This document shows positions 1 through 7,867 of a DNA stretch of 64,000 nucleotides, piece by piece. The translations under genes were made by a program, and so were the position numbers. Source of the DNA: CAYWOS01 sp964459985 (lineage in GTDB: Bacteria; Bacillota; Clostridia; Christensenellales; Aristaeellaceae); NCBI GenBank assembly GCA_964459985.1, contig CAYWOS010000009.1, positions 21,077 to 85,076 on the forward strand, written 5' to 3'. Positions within the stretch are counted from its first letter, which is position 1, and the number at the start of each line of letters is the position of its first letter. The notes under the pieces were generated by a model that saw only the letters and a program-made list of their open reading frames with translations, made no database searches and had not been told where the DNA came from.

Positions 1-1
1 C

Positions 2-382
2 GAAGAGCATCCCGAACGCGAGGTGGTCGAGTGCGTGGACAACGACGAAACGGCCGCCGTCGTCGCCGAGCTGGTCGGCACGAAAAAACTCCTGCTGCTC
101 ACCTCGACCGAAGGCATCTACGCCGTGCCCGGCGACCCGCGCACGCTCGTGCACGAGATCACGGCGAAAACGGGCGAAGAATTGACCGAAAAAGTCCGCG
201 TGTGGCAGGAAAAATGCGTCGGCGCGTCGCGCGAGGGCGCGGGCGGCGCGCGCGCCAAGCTGGAATACGCGCTGCGCTCGGCGCTTCAGGGCGCAGAGGT
301 GCTCATCGGCAGCGCGAAATACCCGCTTAAAAAGCTGCTGTCCGGCGAAGCGCCCCGCACGCGTATTCAAATCGCAGAATAA
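2..382 (+). CDS. Amino-acid kinase family protein, glutamate 5-kinase-like (C-terminal part)
   Basis: The gene enters from the left edge, so only the last 126 residues are visible. They form the C-terminal half of an amino-acid kinase fold: a NDETAAVVAEL segment followed by a hydrophobic strand and a TSTEGIYAVPGDP loop, matching the substrate and nucleotide regions of glutamate 5-kinase. A GGARAKLEYAL helix then resembles the GGMxTK segment of that family. It ends just after a segment like the GTLF end of short 5-kinases, so no PUA domain follows. Glutamate 5-kinase makes gamma-glutamyl phosphate for proline synthesis in the cytoplasm. Another amino-acid kinase cannot be excluded without the N-terminus. 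Confidence 0.6.
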   Translation, partial: EEHPEREVVECVDNDETAAVVAELVGTKKLLLLTSTEGIYAVPGDPRTLVHEITAKTGEELTEKVRVWQEKCVGASREGAGGARAKLEYALRSALQGAEVLIGSAKYPLKKLLSGEAPRTRIQIAE

Positions 383-401
383 AGCAAACGGAGGAATTCC
401 T

Positions 402-935
402 ATGGAAATCAAAGCGTCCGCCTGCCTGAACGCCGACGCGTACCGCGCGCTGTCGAGAATCTCGTTCTCGAAAAAGCGCGATCCCGCGAAGGAAATGCGC
501 GTCTTCTTTATCGTCTACGGCATTCTGTTTACCGCGCTGATCGCGGAGCTGATCGCCTTTGACAGCGACGGCAACATCCTGTTCATGCTCGCCGCGCTCT
601 TATTCACGCTCGGGCTGCTGGCGTTCGTCTATTACGGCGCACCGAAAATCAATTACAAAAACGCGGGAAAGTTCCGGGACGCCGACGTCAGGTACATGAT
701 TCGCGACGACGAAATCCACGTGGAAATGCGCGCGGAGGAATACGCGGATCAGGCGACGGTAAAATACTCCGCGCTGTGCAAGGCATATGAAACCTCCGCC
801 TATTTCTTTTTGTATATCAAGAAAAACAGCGCTTTCATCATCGACAAAACGACGTTCGAGGGCGGATCGCCCGAAGATTTGCGCGCCGTGCTGGAAAAAA
901 CGCTCGGCAAGCAGTTTGTTCCGTGCAAATACTGA
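402..935 (+). CDS. YcxB-like membrane protein
   Basis: 177 residues. An N-terminal soluble stretch of about 40 residues is followed by two adjacent hydrophobic segments (about residues 45-60 and 70-88), then a soluble C-terminal domain ending in a strand-rich region with YKNAGKFRDADVRYMIRDDEIHV. That layout matches YcxB-family proteins of Firmicutes, whose function is unknown. A GGAGGAATTCCT site sits directly before the ATG, and the gap to the upstream kinase gene is only 19 bases, so the two may be co-transcribed. No catalytic motif is visible. Confidence 0.6.
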   Translation: MEIKASACLNADAYRALSRISFSKKRDPAKEMRVFFIVYGILFTALIAELIAFDSDGNILFMLAALLFTLGLLAFVYYGAPKINYKNAGKFRDADVRYMIRDDEIHVEMRAEEYADQATVKYSALCKAYETSAYFFLYIKKNSAFIIDKTTFEGGSPEDLRAVLEKTLGKQFVPCKY

Positions 936-950
936 CGGACGAAAGCCGCA

Positions 951-1613
951 TCAAAGCCCCGACAGCAGGATGCCGTTCCATTCGACAAACGATTCGGCGG
1001 TCACATCGTCCAGAGAAAGCACCTGATCATACAAGGTTTCGCCTTCATAAACATTTTGCGCGTAATCATAGATCACGACGCGGATTTTTTGCGTGTCGGT
1101 CACGGTCGTGATCATCGAATCCTTGTACTCGGTGGTCGAATACTCGGTCGATACGGCGCTGCGCACGAGCTTGAGCGCCGCGCCTTCCCACCTGAACAAA
1201 TGCCACGCAAACAGCGCGCCGGCATAGCCGTTGTTCTGCGCGGACAGCACCAGCCTCTTTTCAGGGTACAGTTCATAATTGCACAGCCCGTATTCCGCGC
1301 CCCCGTGATCGGCAAAGACATATTCGTTCCCGTGCCAGACAAAGAATTCGCAGTAGAAATTGCTCGCGCCCGTGATCGTCGTCACCACGACGTCCCCGAC
1401 GCCGTCGAAATTCACGTCCTCGTCGCGAACCCACGGTTCTGTCGGCCCCGCGACGAAATAGATCGCCTGCCCATTGTCCGCCGTATGCCGGTAGATCAGC
1501 CTGTCCTCGCTCACACGCCCGACGATGTCGGGCGAGCCCTCCGCCGCCGCGCACGCCGTCAATAGGAGCGCACACAGCATCGTGGCCGCGATCCGCTTGC
1601 TTGTCTTTCGCAT
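951..1613 (-). CDS. Putative lipoprotein with an XAC2610-like beta domain
   Basis: 220 residues. The N-terminus has a basic start, a hydrophobic stretch and LLTAC, a lipobox whose Cys at residue 20 would be lipidated, so the mature protein should sit on the outer face of the membrane. The mature part contains DVNFDGVGDVVV, a calcium-loop-like Asp-rich motif typical of FG-GAP or XAC2610-type beta-propeller fragments, then aromatic-rich strands (FFVWHGNEYVF). The ligand is unknown. It converges on the YcxB-like gene with a 15-base gap and shows no operon partner. Confidence 0.55.
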   Translation of the reverse strand: MRKTSKRIAATMLCALLLTACAAAEGSPDIVGRVSEDRLIYRHTADNGQAIYFVAGPTEPWVRDEDVNFDGVGDVVVTTITGASNFYCEFFVWHGNEYVFADHGGAEYGLCNYELYPEKRLVLSAQNNGYAGALFAWHLFRWEGAALKLVRSAVSTEYSTTEYKDSMITTVTDTQKIRVVIYDYAQNVYEGETLYDQVLSLDDVTAESFVEWNGILLSGL

Positions 1614-1889
1614 GTCATCCCTCCGAAATCATCGTTCCCCTATCATAACGGCGCGCGGAGGATTTTTCTTCCGCGCGGCGCTCACATAAGTAAATTGCCG
1701 GCGGCGCCGTTTCCGTCGGCTCTTGAGCCGTTCCCAGACGTTCCCGCCGCGCGCCGCGAAATCACGCGTGCTCACGCGGGCGTCGCGGCGCGCGTATCAT
1801 GAATCAGGGCGATTCGCGCCCCGCGCGAGTCGCCGCATGACTGTTCACGCCCCGCGCATCGCGGTTGATTCGGATAAAGGAGCGATATT

Positions 1890-2378
1890 ATGTCCATACT
1901 CGATCAGCCCGTCACCCCGGGCATCGGCCCCGAGGGGCTGCCCACGCCCGCGCTACCCGATCAGCAGCCCGTCACCCCGGGCATCGGCCCCGAAGGGCTG
2001 CCCACGCCGTCCCTGCCCGGTCCTTCGCCGTCCGTTCCCGTCAGGCGCTGCCCCGTCGGATACCGCGCCGGGACGGTGCGGGACAACCAGACGTTCACCG
2101 ACCTTCTGATCGCGAACGACGTATCCTATACCGCGCTCGCCGCCGCCAACCCCAACCTGCCGACCACGCGGCTGTCGCCCGGCACGCGCTACTGCGCGCC
2201 GCCCGCGCAAAGCCGGCGTCTGTGCCAGAGCGGCGCGTTTTCCTATATTTTGTCGCTCGATGAGGACCTTTTCTCGCTTTCGCAGATCCTCGGCGTCGCG
2301 CCCGGCGTCCTGCTGACCGCCAACCCGATGCTCGCGCCGAGCGATTTCATCCCGGGGCGCGTCATCTGCATTCCCTGA
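1890..2378 (+). CDS. LysM-domain protein with proline-rich tandem repeats
   Basis: 162 residues with no signal peptide. Residues 6-45 are two near-identical 20-residue units built around QPVTPGIGPEGLPTP. They are followed by two LysM-like modules (about residues 50-108 and 109-162), each starting near a Cys and ending in the PGTRYC or PGRVIC motif typical of LysM repeats. LysM modules bind peptidoglycan or chitin-like glycans. The lack of a signal peptide together with paired LysM modules is seen in some spore-coat and cortex proteins of spore formers, so a spore role is possible but inferred. An AAGGAG site precedes the ATG. Confidence 0.65.
   Translation: MSILDQPVTPGIGPEGLPTPALPDQQPVTPGIGPEGLPTPSLPGPSPSVPVRRCPVGYRAGTVRDNQTFTDLLIANDVSYTALAAANPNLPTTRLSPGTRYCAPPAQSRRLCQSGAFSYILSLDEDLFSLSQILGVAPGVLLTANPMLAPSDFIPGRVICIP
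1905..2024 (+). repeat. Two tandem 60-bp coding repeats
   Basis: Two direct copies with a 60-base period begin at 1905 and 1965. The first 27 or so bases of each unit are almost identical at DNA level, and the copies diverge towards the end of the second unit. They encode the proline-rich N-terminal linker of the LysM protein. High DNA identity suggests recent duplication or slippage. Confidence 0.85.
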
Positions 2379-2387
2379 ACAACCGTA

Positions 2388-3044
2388 TTATCGCGGCGCG
2401 CCCGATCGCTCGTATTTCCTCGTGAACGCCTTTTCCGAGATACAGTCGCTGCCCGCCAGATAGAAGCGCCAAGGAAGCGCCGCGTCCTCGCCCGCGTATT
2501 CGACATGAATGCGCGGCGAGGTTTTCACGCGCCCGGGCGGTACATGAAAGCCGTCGTCCGCGATATACAGCCCGCCGCCGCGCAGATCGCGCCCGTAATC
2601 GTCCATCGTGATGCCCATTGCCCGCGACAGATTGCCGGGACCGGCGCAGAGCCTGTCAAACGGCGCGCCGCCGCGCGCAGCGCGCATGGCTTCGACGCCG
2701 CACAGCGGTTCGAGCGCGCGCAGAAGCACGCCTTCGCCGCGCCCGCTGTCGCCCGCGACGACATTCATACAGATATGCATCCCGTAGATCAGGAAAACAT
2801 ACGCATGACCGCCCGGTCCGAACAGGATATCGGTGCGCCCGGTACGCCTGTCCCTAAACGCGTGGGAGGCGGCGTCGCCCGCGCCCGCGTACGCCTCCGT
2901 CTCGACGATTCGCCCCGCCCGGAGCGCGCCGTCCGTCTGGCGCGCAAGCACCTTGCCGATCAGTTCGCGCGCGACCGTCAAGGCGTCGCGGCGATAAAAG
3001 GCGTCGGTCAATCTGACCGCGCCCGCCGGTATGCCGTCCGTCAC
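2388..3044 (-). CDS. mpg: DNA-3-methyladenine glycosylase (AAG/MPG family)
   Basis: 218 residues from a GTG start at 3044. The start is chosen because an AGGAAAAGG site lies about 8 bases upstream and the GTGA overlaps the stop of the preceding gene by four bases; the longer open frame has no such support. The protein carries the AAG family core: RIVETEAYAG near residue 45 (the catalytic Glu region), SHAFRDRRTGR, GHAYVFLIYGMH, and PGNLSRAMGI towards the C-terminus. It removes alkylated purines such as 3-methyladenine from DNA in base excision repair. It is the last gene of the aroC-led minus-strand group. Confidence 0.9.
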   Translation of the reverse strand: MTDGIPAGAVRLTDAFYRRDALTVARELIGKVLARQTDGALRAGRIVETEAYAGAGDAASHAFRDRRTGRTDILFGPGGHAYVFLIYGMHICMNVVAGDSGRGEGVLLRALEPLCGVEAMRAARGGAPFDRLCAGPGNLSRAMGITMDDYGRDLRGGGLYIADDGFHVPPGRVKTSPRIHVEYAGEDAALPWRFYLAGSDCISEKAFTRKYERSGAPR

Positions 3045-3811
3045 AGCGCGACCTTTTCCTTTGAATAAACGATGCGCGACTGATTGCCCGGACCGAAGGG
3101 ATGCGCGAGACACTCGCCCGCGAAGTAGGCGTACGTCAAATCGTCCCGCGTGTTCCCGTTCAGCATGTCGACGCAGGCGTCCAGCAGCTCGCGCACGCGC
3201 GAGGCGTCCTCCAGCCCCTTGCCGTGACCCGTCAGAATATGATCGAACGCGCCGCCGTGATCGCGCAAAAGCGCCTCCAGCGTGCGCCGGAGCGCGCCGA
3301 GCGAGGTCGATTCGGGAAGCTGCATCCAGATGTGCGTGTTCGCGCCGTCGCCCGAGAACAGAATGCGGTCCTCGCGGCAGAGAAGCCCGATCGATCCGGC
3401 CGTGTGCCCCTTGAGCGACACCACTTCGAGCGTCAGGCCGCCCAGATCAAAGACCTGCCCGATGGCAAGCGGTTTGAGGCTGGCGGGACGTTTGCCCGTC
3501 CGCGCCATAACGTCGCGGATCTCGTCAAAGGAAAAATGCTCGTCGTGCAGCGCAAAATCGTCCGGATGCAGATACGCCTCGTCAAACCAGATATTGCCGA
3601 ACACATGGTCGCAGTGCCCGTGCGTGTTGACGACGACGAGCGGCAGATTTGTGATGCCTTCGCACAGCGTTTTCAAGTCGAGCGGGCCGTTCGCCGTATC
3701 GATCAGCATCGCGCGATCGCGCCCGCGAACGAGGTAGCACGTCGCCTCGCCGTTATCGTCGATCAGCGTCACATGGTCGTTGATTTCCGTGATTCTCGCC
3801 CGTTGATCCAT
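3041..3811 (-). CDS. MBL-fold metallo-hydrolase
   Basis: 256 residues of the metallo-beta-lactamase fold. The zinc-binding HxHxDH motif is seen as THGHCDH after the strand LPLVVVN, followed by GHTAGS and SGDGAN, which supply later metal ligands. Glyoxalase II-like hydrolases, lactonases and phosphodiesterases share this fold, so the substrate cannot be assigned. It is of similar length to, and resembles, the protein at 10032-10829, so the two are likely paralogues. A GGGAGG site precedes the ATG and the downstream glycosylase overlaps it by four bases. Confidence 0.8.
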   Translation of the reverse strand: MDQRARITEINDHVTLIDDNGEATCYLVRGRDRAMLIDTANGPLDLKTLCEGITNLPLVVVNTHGHCDHVFGNIWFDEAYLHPDDFALHDEHFSFDEIRDVMARTGKRPASLKPLAIGQVFDLGGLTLEVVSLKGHTAGSIGLLCREDRILFSGDGANTHIWMQLPESTSLGALRRTLEALLRDHGGAFDHILTGHGKGLEDASRVRELLDACVDMLNGNTRDDLTYAYFAGECLAHPFGPGNQSRIVYSKEKVAL

Positions 3812-3892
3812 ATTGCTTCCTCCCCTTGATCCCGCGGCGATCGGCCGTTCGCGCGCCGCCTTTCGCCGCAGGTAATTCCGCTTTCCGTCCGC

Positions 3893-4393
3893 TTATGAGT
3901 TCATCGGTGCGCGCGGGCGCGACAAAAGCCCCGCGAGCATCACCGCCAGCCCCGCGCCGCCGAGATCGACCGCAATATCGAGCAGTTGAAACGCGCGCCC
4001 TTCGATAAACAGCTGATGCGTTTCATCGGCGAGGGCGAACGCAGCCGCCAGCGCGTAGGCGAAAAGCATCCGCGAGGCGACGGTCTGCCCGCGCGGGCGC
4101 TTGACCGCCAGATACAGCGCGGCGGCAAGCAGGAAAAACGCGCCGGCGTGCGCCAGCTCGCGCACCTCGGCGTTGTAGGCGGCGACGCGCGCCTGCTGTT
4201 GCCCGGGCGACAGCGCGTGGAAATCGGGCTGCAGAACAAACGCGAAATTTGTCAAAAGAAAGCGCGACACGCGCATGCTCAAGCCGTTGGAATCGACCGC
4301 TTTCTGCTGTGAAAAGCAAAAGATCATCACGGCGATCATCAGCGCGGGCAGCGCGCGGAGTGCCCTGATCAGAACGCGCCTTTTGATAGGCAT
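3893..4393 (-). CDS. VanZ-like membrane protein
   Basis: 166 residues. It has the VanZ pattern: an N-terminal membrane segment ending FCFSQQ, a long loop with an LSPGQQQARVAAYNAEVRE helix, a second segment starting near ELAHAGAFFLL, the conserved DETHQLFIEGR motif and a final membrane segment. VanZ proteins are associated with low-level teicoplanin resistance in enterococci, but most homologues have no known role. The GGAGG is only one base from the ATG, unusually close, and no better downstream start is available, so translation may be weak. It lies 35 bases after aroK. Confidence 0.75.
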   Translation of the reverse strand: MPIKRRVLIRALRALPALMIAVMIFCFSQQKAVDSNGLSMRVSRFLLTNFAFVLQPDFHALSPGQQQARVAAYNAEVRELAHAGAFFLLAAALYLAVKRPRGQTVASRMLFAYALAAAFALADETHQLFIEGRAFQLLDIAVDLGGAGLAVMLAGLLSRPRAPMNS

Positions 4394-4428
4394 GCCTCCT
4401 TACGGCGATATGGACGGCGCGGCGGACG

Positions 4429-4938
4429 TCAGGACAGATTTTCGACCATCTCGGTCAGGTTGCGCACGCCCATGAGAAAGCCCTTGGAATTATCCAGACG
4501 ATAATCGGCGGCGCTGCGATAAAACCCGATGCGGCGGTTGTACTGATCGATGACGTCCTCGTGCGTGCCGCCGGCGAGCGTCGGACGCCGGTCCATCTTG
4601 ATATCGGACAATATCTGATCAAGCGGACGGTCGATATGAATGATTACGCCGTGATTGCGCATGATGGTGACGTTTTCGGGCACGGTGCACAGCCCGCCGC
4701 CCGTCGATACGATGCAGGGCGTCTCGCCGACCAGCTCGATCAGCGCGCCCGTTTCGGCGTTGCGGAAAAAGTCCTCGCCGAAAGCGGCGAATATCTCGTT
4801 GACCGTCATGCCCATCATTTCGCTGACGCGCTGATCGGTGTCCACAAAGCGGAGATTCAGGTTTTGCGCCAGCCGCTTGCCCAAGCTCGTCTTGCCCGAG
4901 CCCGCCATCCCCACCAGAAATACATGCATCTTCAGCAT
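4429..4938 (-). CDS. aroK: Shikimate kinase
   Basis: 169 residues, the normal length for the family. It shows the Walker A loop GMAGSGKTS (about residues 10-18), the shikimate-binding VDTD, FRNAE and STGGG motifs and the RRPTL lid region. It phosphorylates shikimate at the 3-OH in the pathway to chorismate. It starts within the end of aroC (7-base overlap), so the two are translationally coupled and make two late steps of the pathway from one message. Confidence 0.95.
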   Translation of the reverse strand: MLKMHVFLVGMAGSGKTSLGKRLAQNLNLRFVDTDQRVSEMMGMTVNEIFAAFGEDFFRNAETGALIELVGETPCIVSTGGGLCTVPENVTIMRNHGVIIHIDRPLDQILSDIKMDRRPTLAGGTHEDVIDQYNRRIGFYRSAADYRLDNSKGFLMGVRNLTEMVENLS

Positions 4939-6050
4939 TGCTGATCCTCCCCGATCGCCTCAAGCGTCTGTGAATCGGATAATATAAGCTCGGTCAATCC
5001 CAGCGCGACCGCCGCCTCGACAACGGGCACGGCGCGCGGGACAAAGCAGGGATCATGCCGGCCCCGGACGGATTGCTCCTCGACGCCCGCGCCGTCCAGT
5101 CGCGCCATCGCCTGCGCCTTGCCGATGGAGGGCGTCGGGCGAAAGGCGACGCGCGCGATCAGGGGCATTCCGTTGGTCAGCCCGCCGTTGACGCCGCCTG
5201 CGTTGTTGCCGCGCGGCGCAGCGCGGCCGCCGCGCATCTCAAACGCGTCGTTCGCCTCGCTGCCGCGCAGCGCCGCCAGCGCGAACCCCTCGCCGAAGGA
5301 CACGCCGCGCACGCCGGGAATCGAAAAGATCACATGCGAAAGCACGCTCTCCACGCTGTCAAAAAAAGGTTCGCCCACGCCGATCGGCAGCCCGATCGCC
5401 GCGCACTCGACCAGCCCGCCCACGCTGTCGCCCGCCGCCCGCGCCTCGAGGATTTCCCTGCGCATGGCGCGCGCTTTGTCGGCGCGCAGGACGGGGAACG
5501 GATCGCGCGAAAAGGCGTCCAGTCTGTCCGCCGTGCACTCCTCCGGCGTCAGCGCGTCGCCGCGCGCCATGCCGATTTGCAGAATCTGCGCGCCGATCAT
5601 AATGCCGCGCGCGGCGAGAAGCGTTTCGCAAAGCGCGCCGGCGAGCGTGAGCGGCGCGGTCAGCCGTCCCGAAAAGTGTCCCCCTCCGCGCGGATCGTTA
5701 AACCCCCGGTATTTGACGTTCGCCGGATAATCGGCATGGGAGGGGCGCGCGAAGCGCGATAACAGCGCGTCGTCGTCCGCGCGGACATCGGCGTTCTCAA
5801 ACACGGCGCAGATCGGCGCGCCGTTCGTCACGCCCCGGTAAACGCCGGACAGAAAGCGCGGCGCGTCTTTCTCGGCGCGCGCCGTCGCGGTCTCGTCCCG
5901 GCCGCCCGCGCGGCGCGCGAGCATACGGGCGATCCTGTCCTCGTCAAGCGCCATGCCCGCGGGCAGCCCGTGCAGCGTCATGCCGACGGCCGCGCCGTGG
6001 CTTTCGCCGAACAGCGAGAGCTGAAGCCGTTTCCCCCACATTGACGACAT
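4932..6050 (-). CDS. aroC: Chorismate synthase
   Basis: 372 residues. Family signatures are present in order: SLFGESHG near the N-terminus, RPSHADYPANVKYRGFNDPRG-type FMN-binding region, GGGHFSGR and RHDPC near the C-terminus. It converts 5-enolpyruvylshikimate-3-phosphate to chorismate using reduced FMN. The ATG at 6050 has GGAGG seven bases upstream. It is the first gene of a minus-strand unit (aroC-aroK-VanZ-MBL-mpg) with a promoter at 6101-6129. The EPSP synthase gene that should precede it in the pathway is not in this window. Confidence 0.95.
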   Translation of the reverse strand: MSSMWGKRLQLSLFGESHGAAVGMTLHGLPAGMALDEDRIARMLARRAGGRDETATARAEKDAPRFLSGVYRGVTNGAPICAVFENADVRADDDALLSRFARPSHADYPANVKYRGFNDPRGGGHFSGRLTAPLTLAGALCETLLAARGIMIGAQILQIGMARGDALTPEECTADRLDAFSRDPFPVLRADKARAMRREILEARAAGDSVGGLVECAAIGLPIGVGEPFFDSVESVLSHVIFSIPGVRGVSFGEGFALAALRGSEANDAFEMRGGRAAPRGNNAGGVNGGLTNGMPLIARVAFRPTPSIGKAQAMARLDGAGVEEQSVRGRHDPCFVPRAVPVVEAAVALGLTELILSDSQTLEAIGEDQQC

Positions 6051-6100
6051 GACGAAGCCTCCGGCGTATGCGAATGGCGGCGAAAATCCGCGCTTGCATC

Positions 6101-6129
6101 ATCATAGCATAAAGCGCGAAAAAATGCAA
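6101..6129 (-). promoter_or_regulatory. Predicted sigma-A promoter of aroC
   Basis: On the minus strand TTGCAT (6124-6129) and TATGAT (6101-6106) are separated by 17 bases, about 50 bases upstream of the aroC start. Confidence 0.6.
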
Positions 6130-6152
6130 ATACGCCTCGGCTGCCGCGCGCT

Positions 6153-6527
6153 CTACGGCTCGTCGCCCTCCGCTTCGTACACAGCGACAAGCGGACGAAT
6201 ATCGGCAAGGCGCTTATCGCCGATGCCCTTCACCTGCAAAAGATCCTCGATATAGAAAAACGGGCGCGCCAGAACAATGCGCCCGGCGAGCGTCTCGCCG
6301 ATGCCGGGCAGCGTATCGAGCGCCGTCAAATCGGCGCGGTTCAGATCGACCAATCCCTCGGGATATCGCGGCGCGGGTGCGAAAATAGGCGCGCCCTCAT
6401 ACCGCGCGGCGACGACGAGCGGCGCGGACGGCGCTTGATCGACGCACGCGAAATACGCGCCGACGCCGAGGAACACAAGGAGAAACAACCCCGCGAGCAG
6501 GGCCGCTCCGTCAGGCTTGCGCGGCAT
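6153..6527 (-). CDS. ComEA-like helix-hairpin-helix membrane protein
   Basis: 124 residues. One N-terminal membrane segment (about residues 9-27) is followed by a 30-residue linker and a ComEA-type helix-hairpin-helix domain: LVDLNRADLTALDTLPGIG, then IVLARPFFYIEDLLQVKGIG. ComEA binds incoming DNA at the cell surface in competence. The usual N-terminal beta domain (SLBB) of full-length ComEA is missing, so this is a short form. No comEC follows. Its start overlaps the stop of the small upstream gene by one base. Confidence 0.7.
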   Translation of the reverse strand: MPRKPDGAALLAGLFLLVFLGVGAYFACVDQAPSAPLVVAARYEGAPIFAPAPRYPEGLVDLNRADLTALDTLPGIGETLAGRIVLARPFFYIEDLLQVKGIGDKRLADIRPLVAVYEAEGDEP

Positions 6528-6772
6528 TACTCTTTTTTAAACAAGCCGCCGATGACGTTCTCGACCGAATCAACGACCGAGCCGATCTTCCCGAGGTTGA
6601 GCTTCGCCTTGATCGCGTCGATCACGGCGTTGATCTTCTCGTCCGGCAGATCGACGCCCAATTTCTTCTCCAGCGTGCCGACGGGATTTTCGAGAAACTC
6701 CTTTTGAAGCGCTTCGTCCTTGGTGATTTTTTCAAGCAGCTCGCGCGCGATTTTCCCGATGTCGATATCCAT
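6527..6772 (-). CDS. Small helical protein of unknown function, leader-peptide-like
   Basis: 81 residues, acidic and helical. The stretch FLENPVGTLEKKLGVDLPDE resembles the helix-turn-LPDE part of nitrile-hydratase-type leader peptides (NHLP/Nif11), and the protein ends after a GG pair at residues 74-75. Comparable stand-alone proteins occur in Clostridia with no known role. No modifying enzyme or peptidase-transporter is nearby, so a RiPP precursor is unlikely. It has its own promoter (6809-6838) and overlaps the ComEA-like gene by one base, which suggests coupled translation. Confidence 0.6.
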   Translation of the reverse strand: MDIDIGKIARELLEKITKDEALQKEFLENPVGTLEKKLGVDLPDEKINAVIDAIKAKLNLGKIGSVVDSVENVIGGLFKKE

Positions 6773-6808
6773 GCCTGTCCCTCCCTGTTCTTTTGTATCT
6801 TATGTGTC

Positions 6809-6838
6809 AGTATATGTCGAAATCGGTCGAAAAGTCAA
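6809..6838 (-). promoter_or_regulatory. Predicted promoter of the small helical protein gene
   Basis: TTGACT (6833-6838) and TATACT (6809-6814) on the minus strand with an 18-base spacer, about 35 bases upstream of the ATG. Confidence 0.6.
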
Positions 6839-6849
6839 GGCAAACATCA

Positions 6850-6872
6850 AAACGCCGCGCGTTTGCGCGGCG
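6850..6872 (-). terminator. Terminator of the udk-uxaC-eda operon
   Basis: GCCGCGC and GCGCGGC pair perfectly around a four-base loop, followed on the minus strand by GTTTTG, about 20 bases after the aldolase stop. Confidence 0.65.
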
Positions 6873-6891
6873 GTTGAAAGGGTAATCGGGA

Positions 6892-7854
6892 TCATTTTAG
6901 CAACAGATGAACGGCGAAGCCGGCGATATCATCCTTCAGATAAATGAATTTCATCCTGCCGTCGGGCAGATACGCCGCCGTTGATTCGTCAAACGCGAAG
7001 CCGCGGCGCTCCATGTGCCATTTGGCGCGATCGACGCTGTTCGCGCCCACGGCGATGTGCCCGCGCGCGCCCCTGCCCGGCTGCTTCATCAGTTCGAACT
7101 GACTGCCGACGAACAGACCTTTGTCGCTCTCGCGCTCAATGGGCGTCCCCAGCAGCAGCGAAAGCCGTTCGGCGTCGCGCCTGCATTCGTCCGCGTCGGC
7201 GTGGTTGACGCCGATATGCACGACGGACAGGCCCAGCATAACGCGCACGGCGTCGCGCGCGAGCGCCTCAATCCTGCCAAAGTCCTTGGCTTCCACGGCG
7301 TCGTCGGGCACCATCCAACTGCCGCCGCACGCCGCGATCTTGGGGAAAGCGAGGTATTCGGTCAGGTTCTTTTCATGGATGCCGCCCGTGGGGACGAACT
7401 TCACGCCGCCGTAGGGCGCGCTCATCGCCTTGATGAGCTTCAGCCCGCCCAGCGCCTCGGCGGGGAAAAATTTAACCGTTTTCAGCCCGTAGGACAGCGC
7501 CGCCTCGATATCGCTCGGGTTGGCGCAGCCGGGCAGCACGGGATAGCCCTTTTCGACGCAGTGCGCGACCACGGCCGGGTTCAGCCCGGGCGATACGATA
7601 TAGCCCGCGCCCGCGTTCCACGCGCGGTCGGCTTGATCGGGCGTGAGCACGGTGCCCGCGCCGAGCAGCACGTCGGGCAGCGCCTGATGCGCCAGACGGA
7701 TGGCTTCCTCGGCAGCGTCGGTACGGAAGGTGATTTCGGCGACTGGTAAGCCGCCGTCCTTGAGCGCGCGGCAAAGCGGCACGGCGTCGGCGGCGGATTT
7801 CACCTTGATGACGGGCACCAGCCCGGCGAGCGAAAGTTTTTCCAGCATGTCCAT
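6892..7854 (-). CDS. eda: KDPG/KHG aldolase fused to a glyoxalase-like (VOC) domain
   Basis: 320 residues from the ATG at 7854, chosen because AAGGAG overlaps the uxaC stop and lies 8 bases upstream; an in-frame ATG further upstream has no site. Residues 1-205 are a 2-keto-3-deoxy-6-phosphogluconate aldolase: Glu40 in AEITF and the Schiff-base Lys128 in TVKFFPAE are present. Residues 206-320 (from SVVHIGVNH) form a VOC-fold domain of unknown ligand. The aldolase splits KDPG to pyruvate and glyceraldehyde-3-phosphate. Its place after uxaC fits hexuronate degradation; the kinase and the reductase and dehydratase steps lie elsewhere. Confidence 0.9.
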   Translation of the reverse strand: MDMLEKLSLAGLVPVIKVKSAADAVPLCRALKDGGLPVAEITFRTDAAEEAIRLAHQALPDVLLGAGTVLTPDQADRAWNAGAGYIVSPGLNPAVVAHCVEKGYPVLPGCANPSDIEAALSYGLKTVKFFPAEALGGLKLIKAMSAPYGGVKFVPTGGIHEKNLTEYLAFPKIAACGGSWMVPDDAVEAKDFGRIEALARDAVRVMLGLSVVHIGVNHADADECRRDAERLSLLLGTPIERESDKGLFVGSQFELMKQPGRGARGHIAVGANSVDRAKWHMERRGFAFDESTAAYLPDGRMKFIYLKDDIAGFAVHLLLK

Positions 7855-7867
7855 GTCATTCTCTCCT

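Noticed and set aside
6527..6772. RiPP precursor peptide
   Set aside because: Only five residues follow the GG pair, and no maturation enzyme, protease or exporter is nearby.
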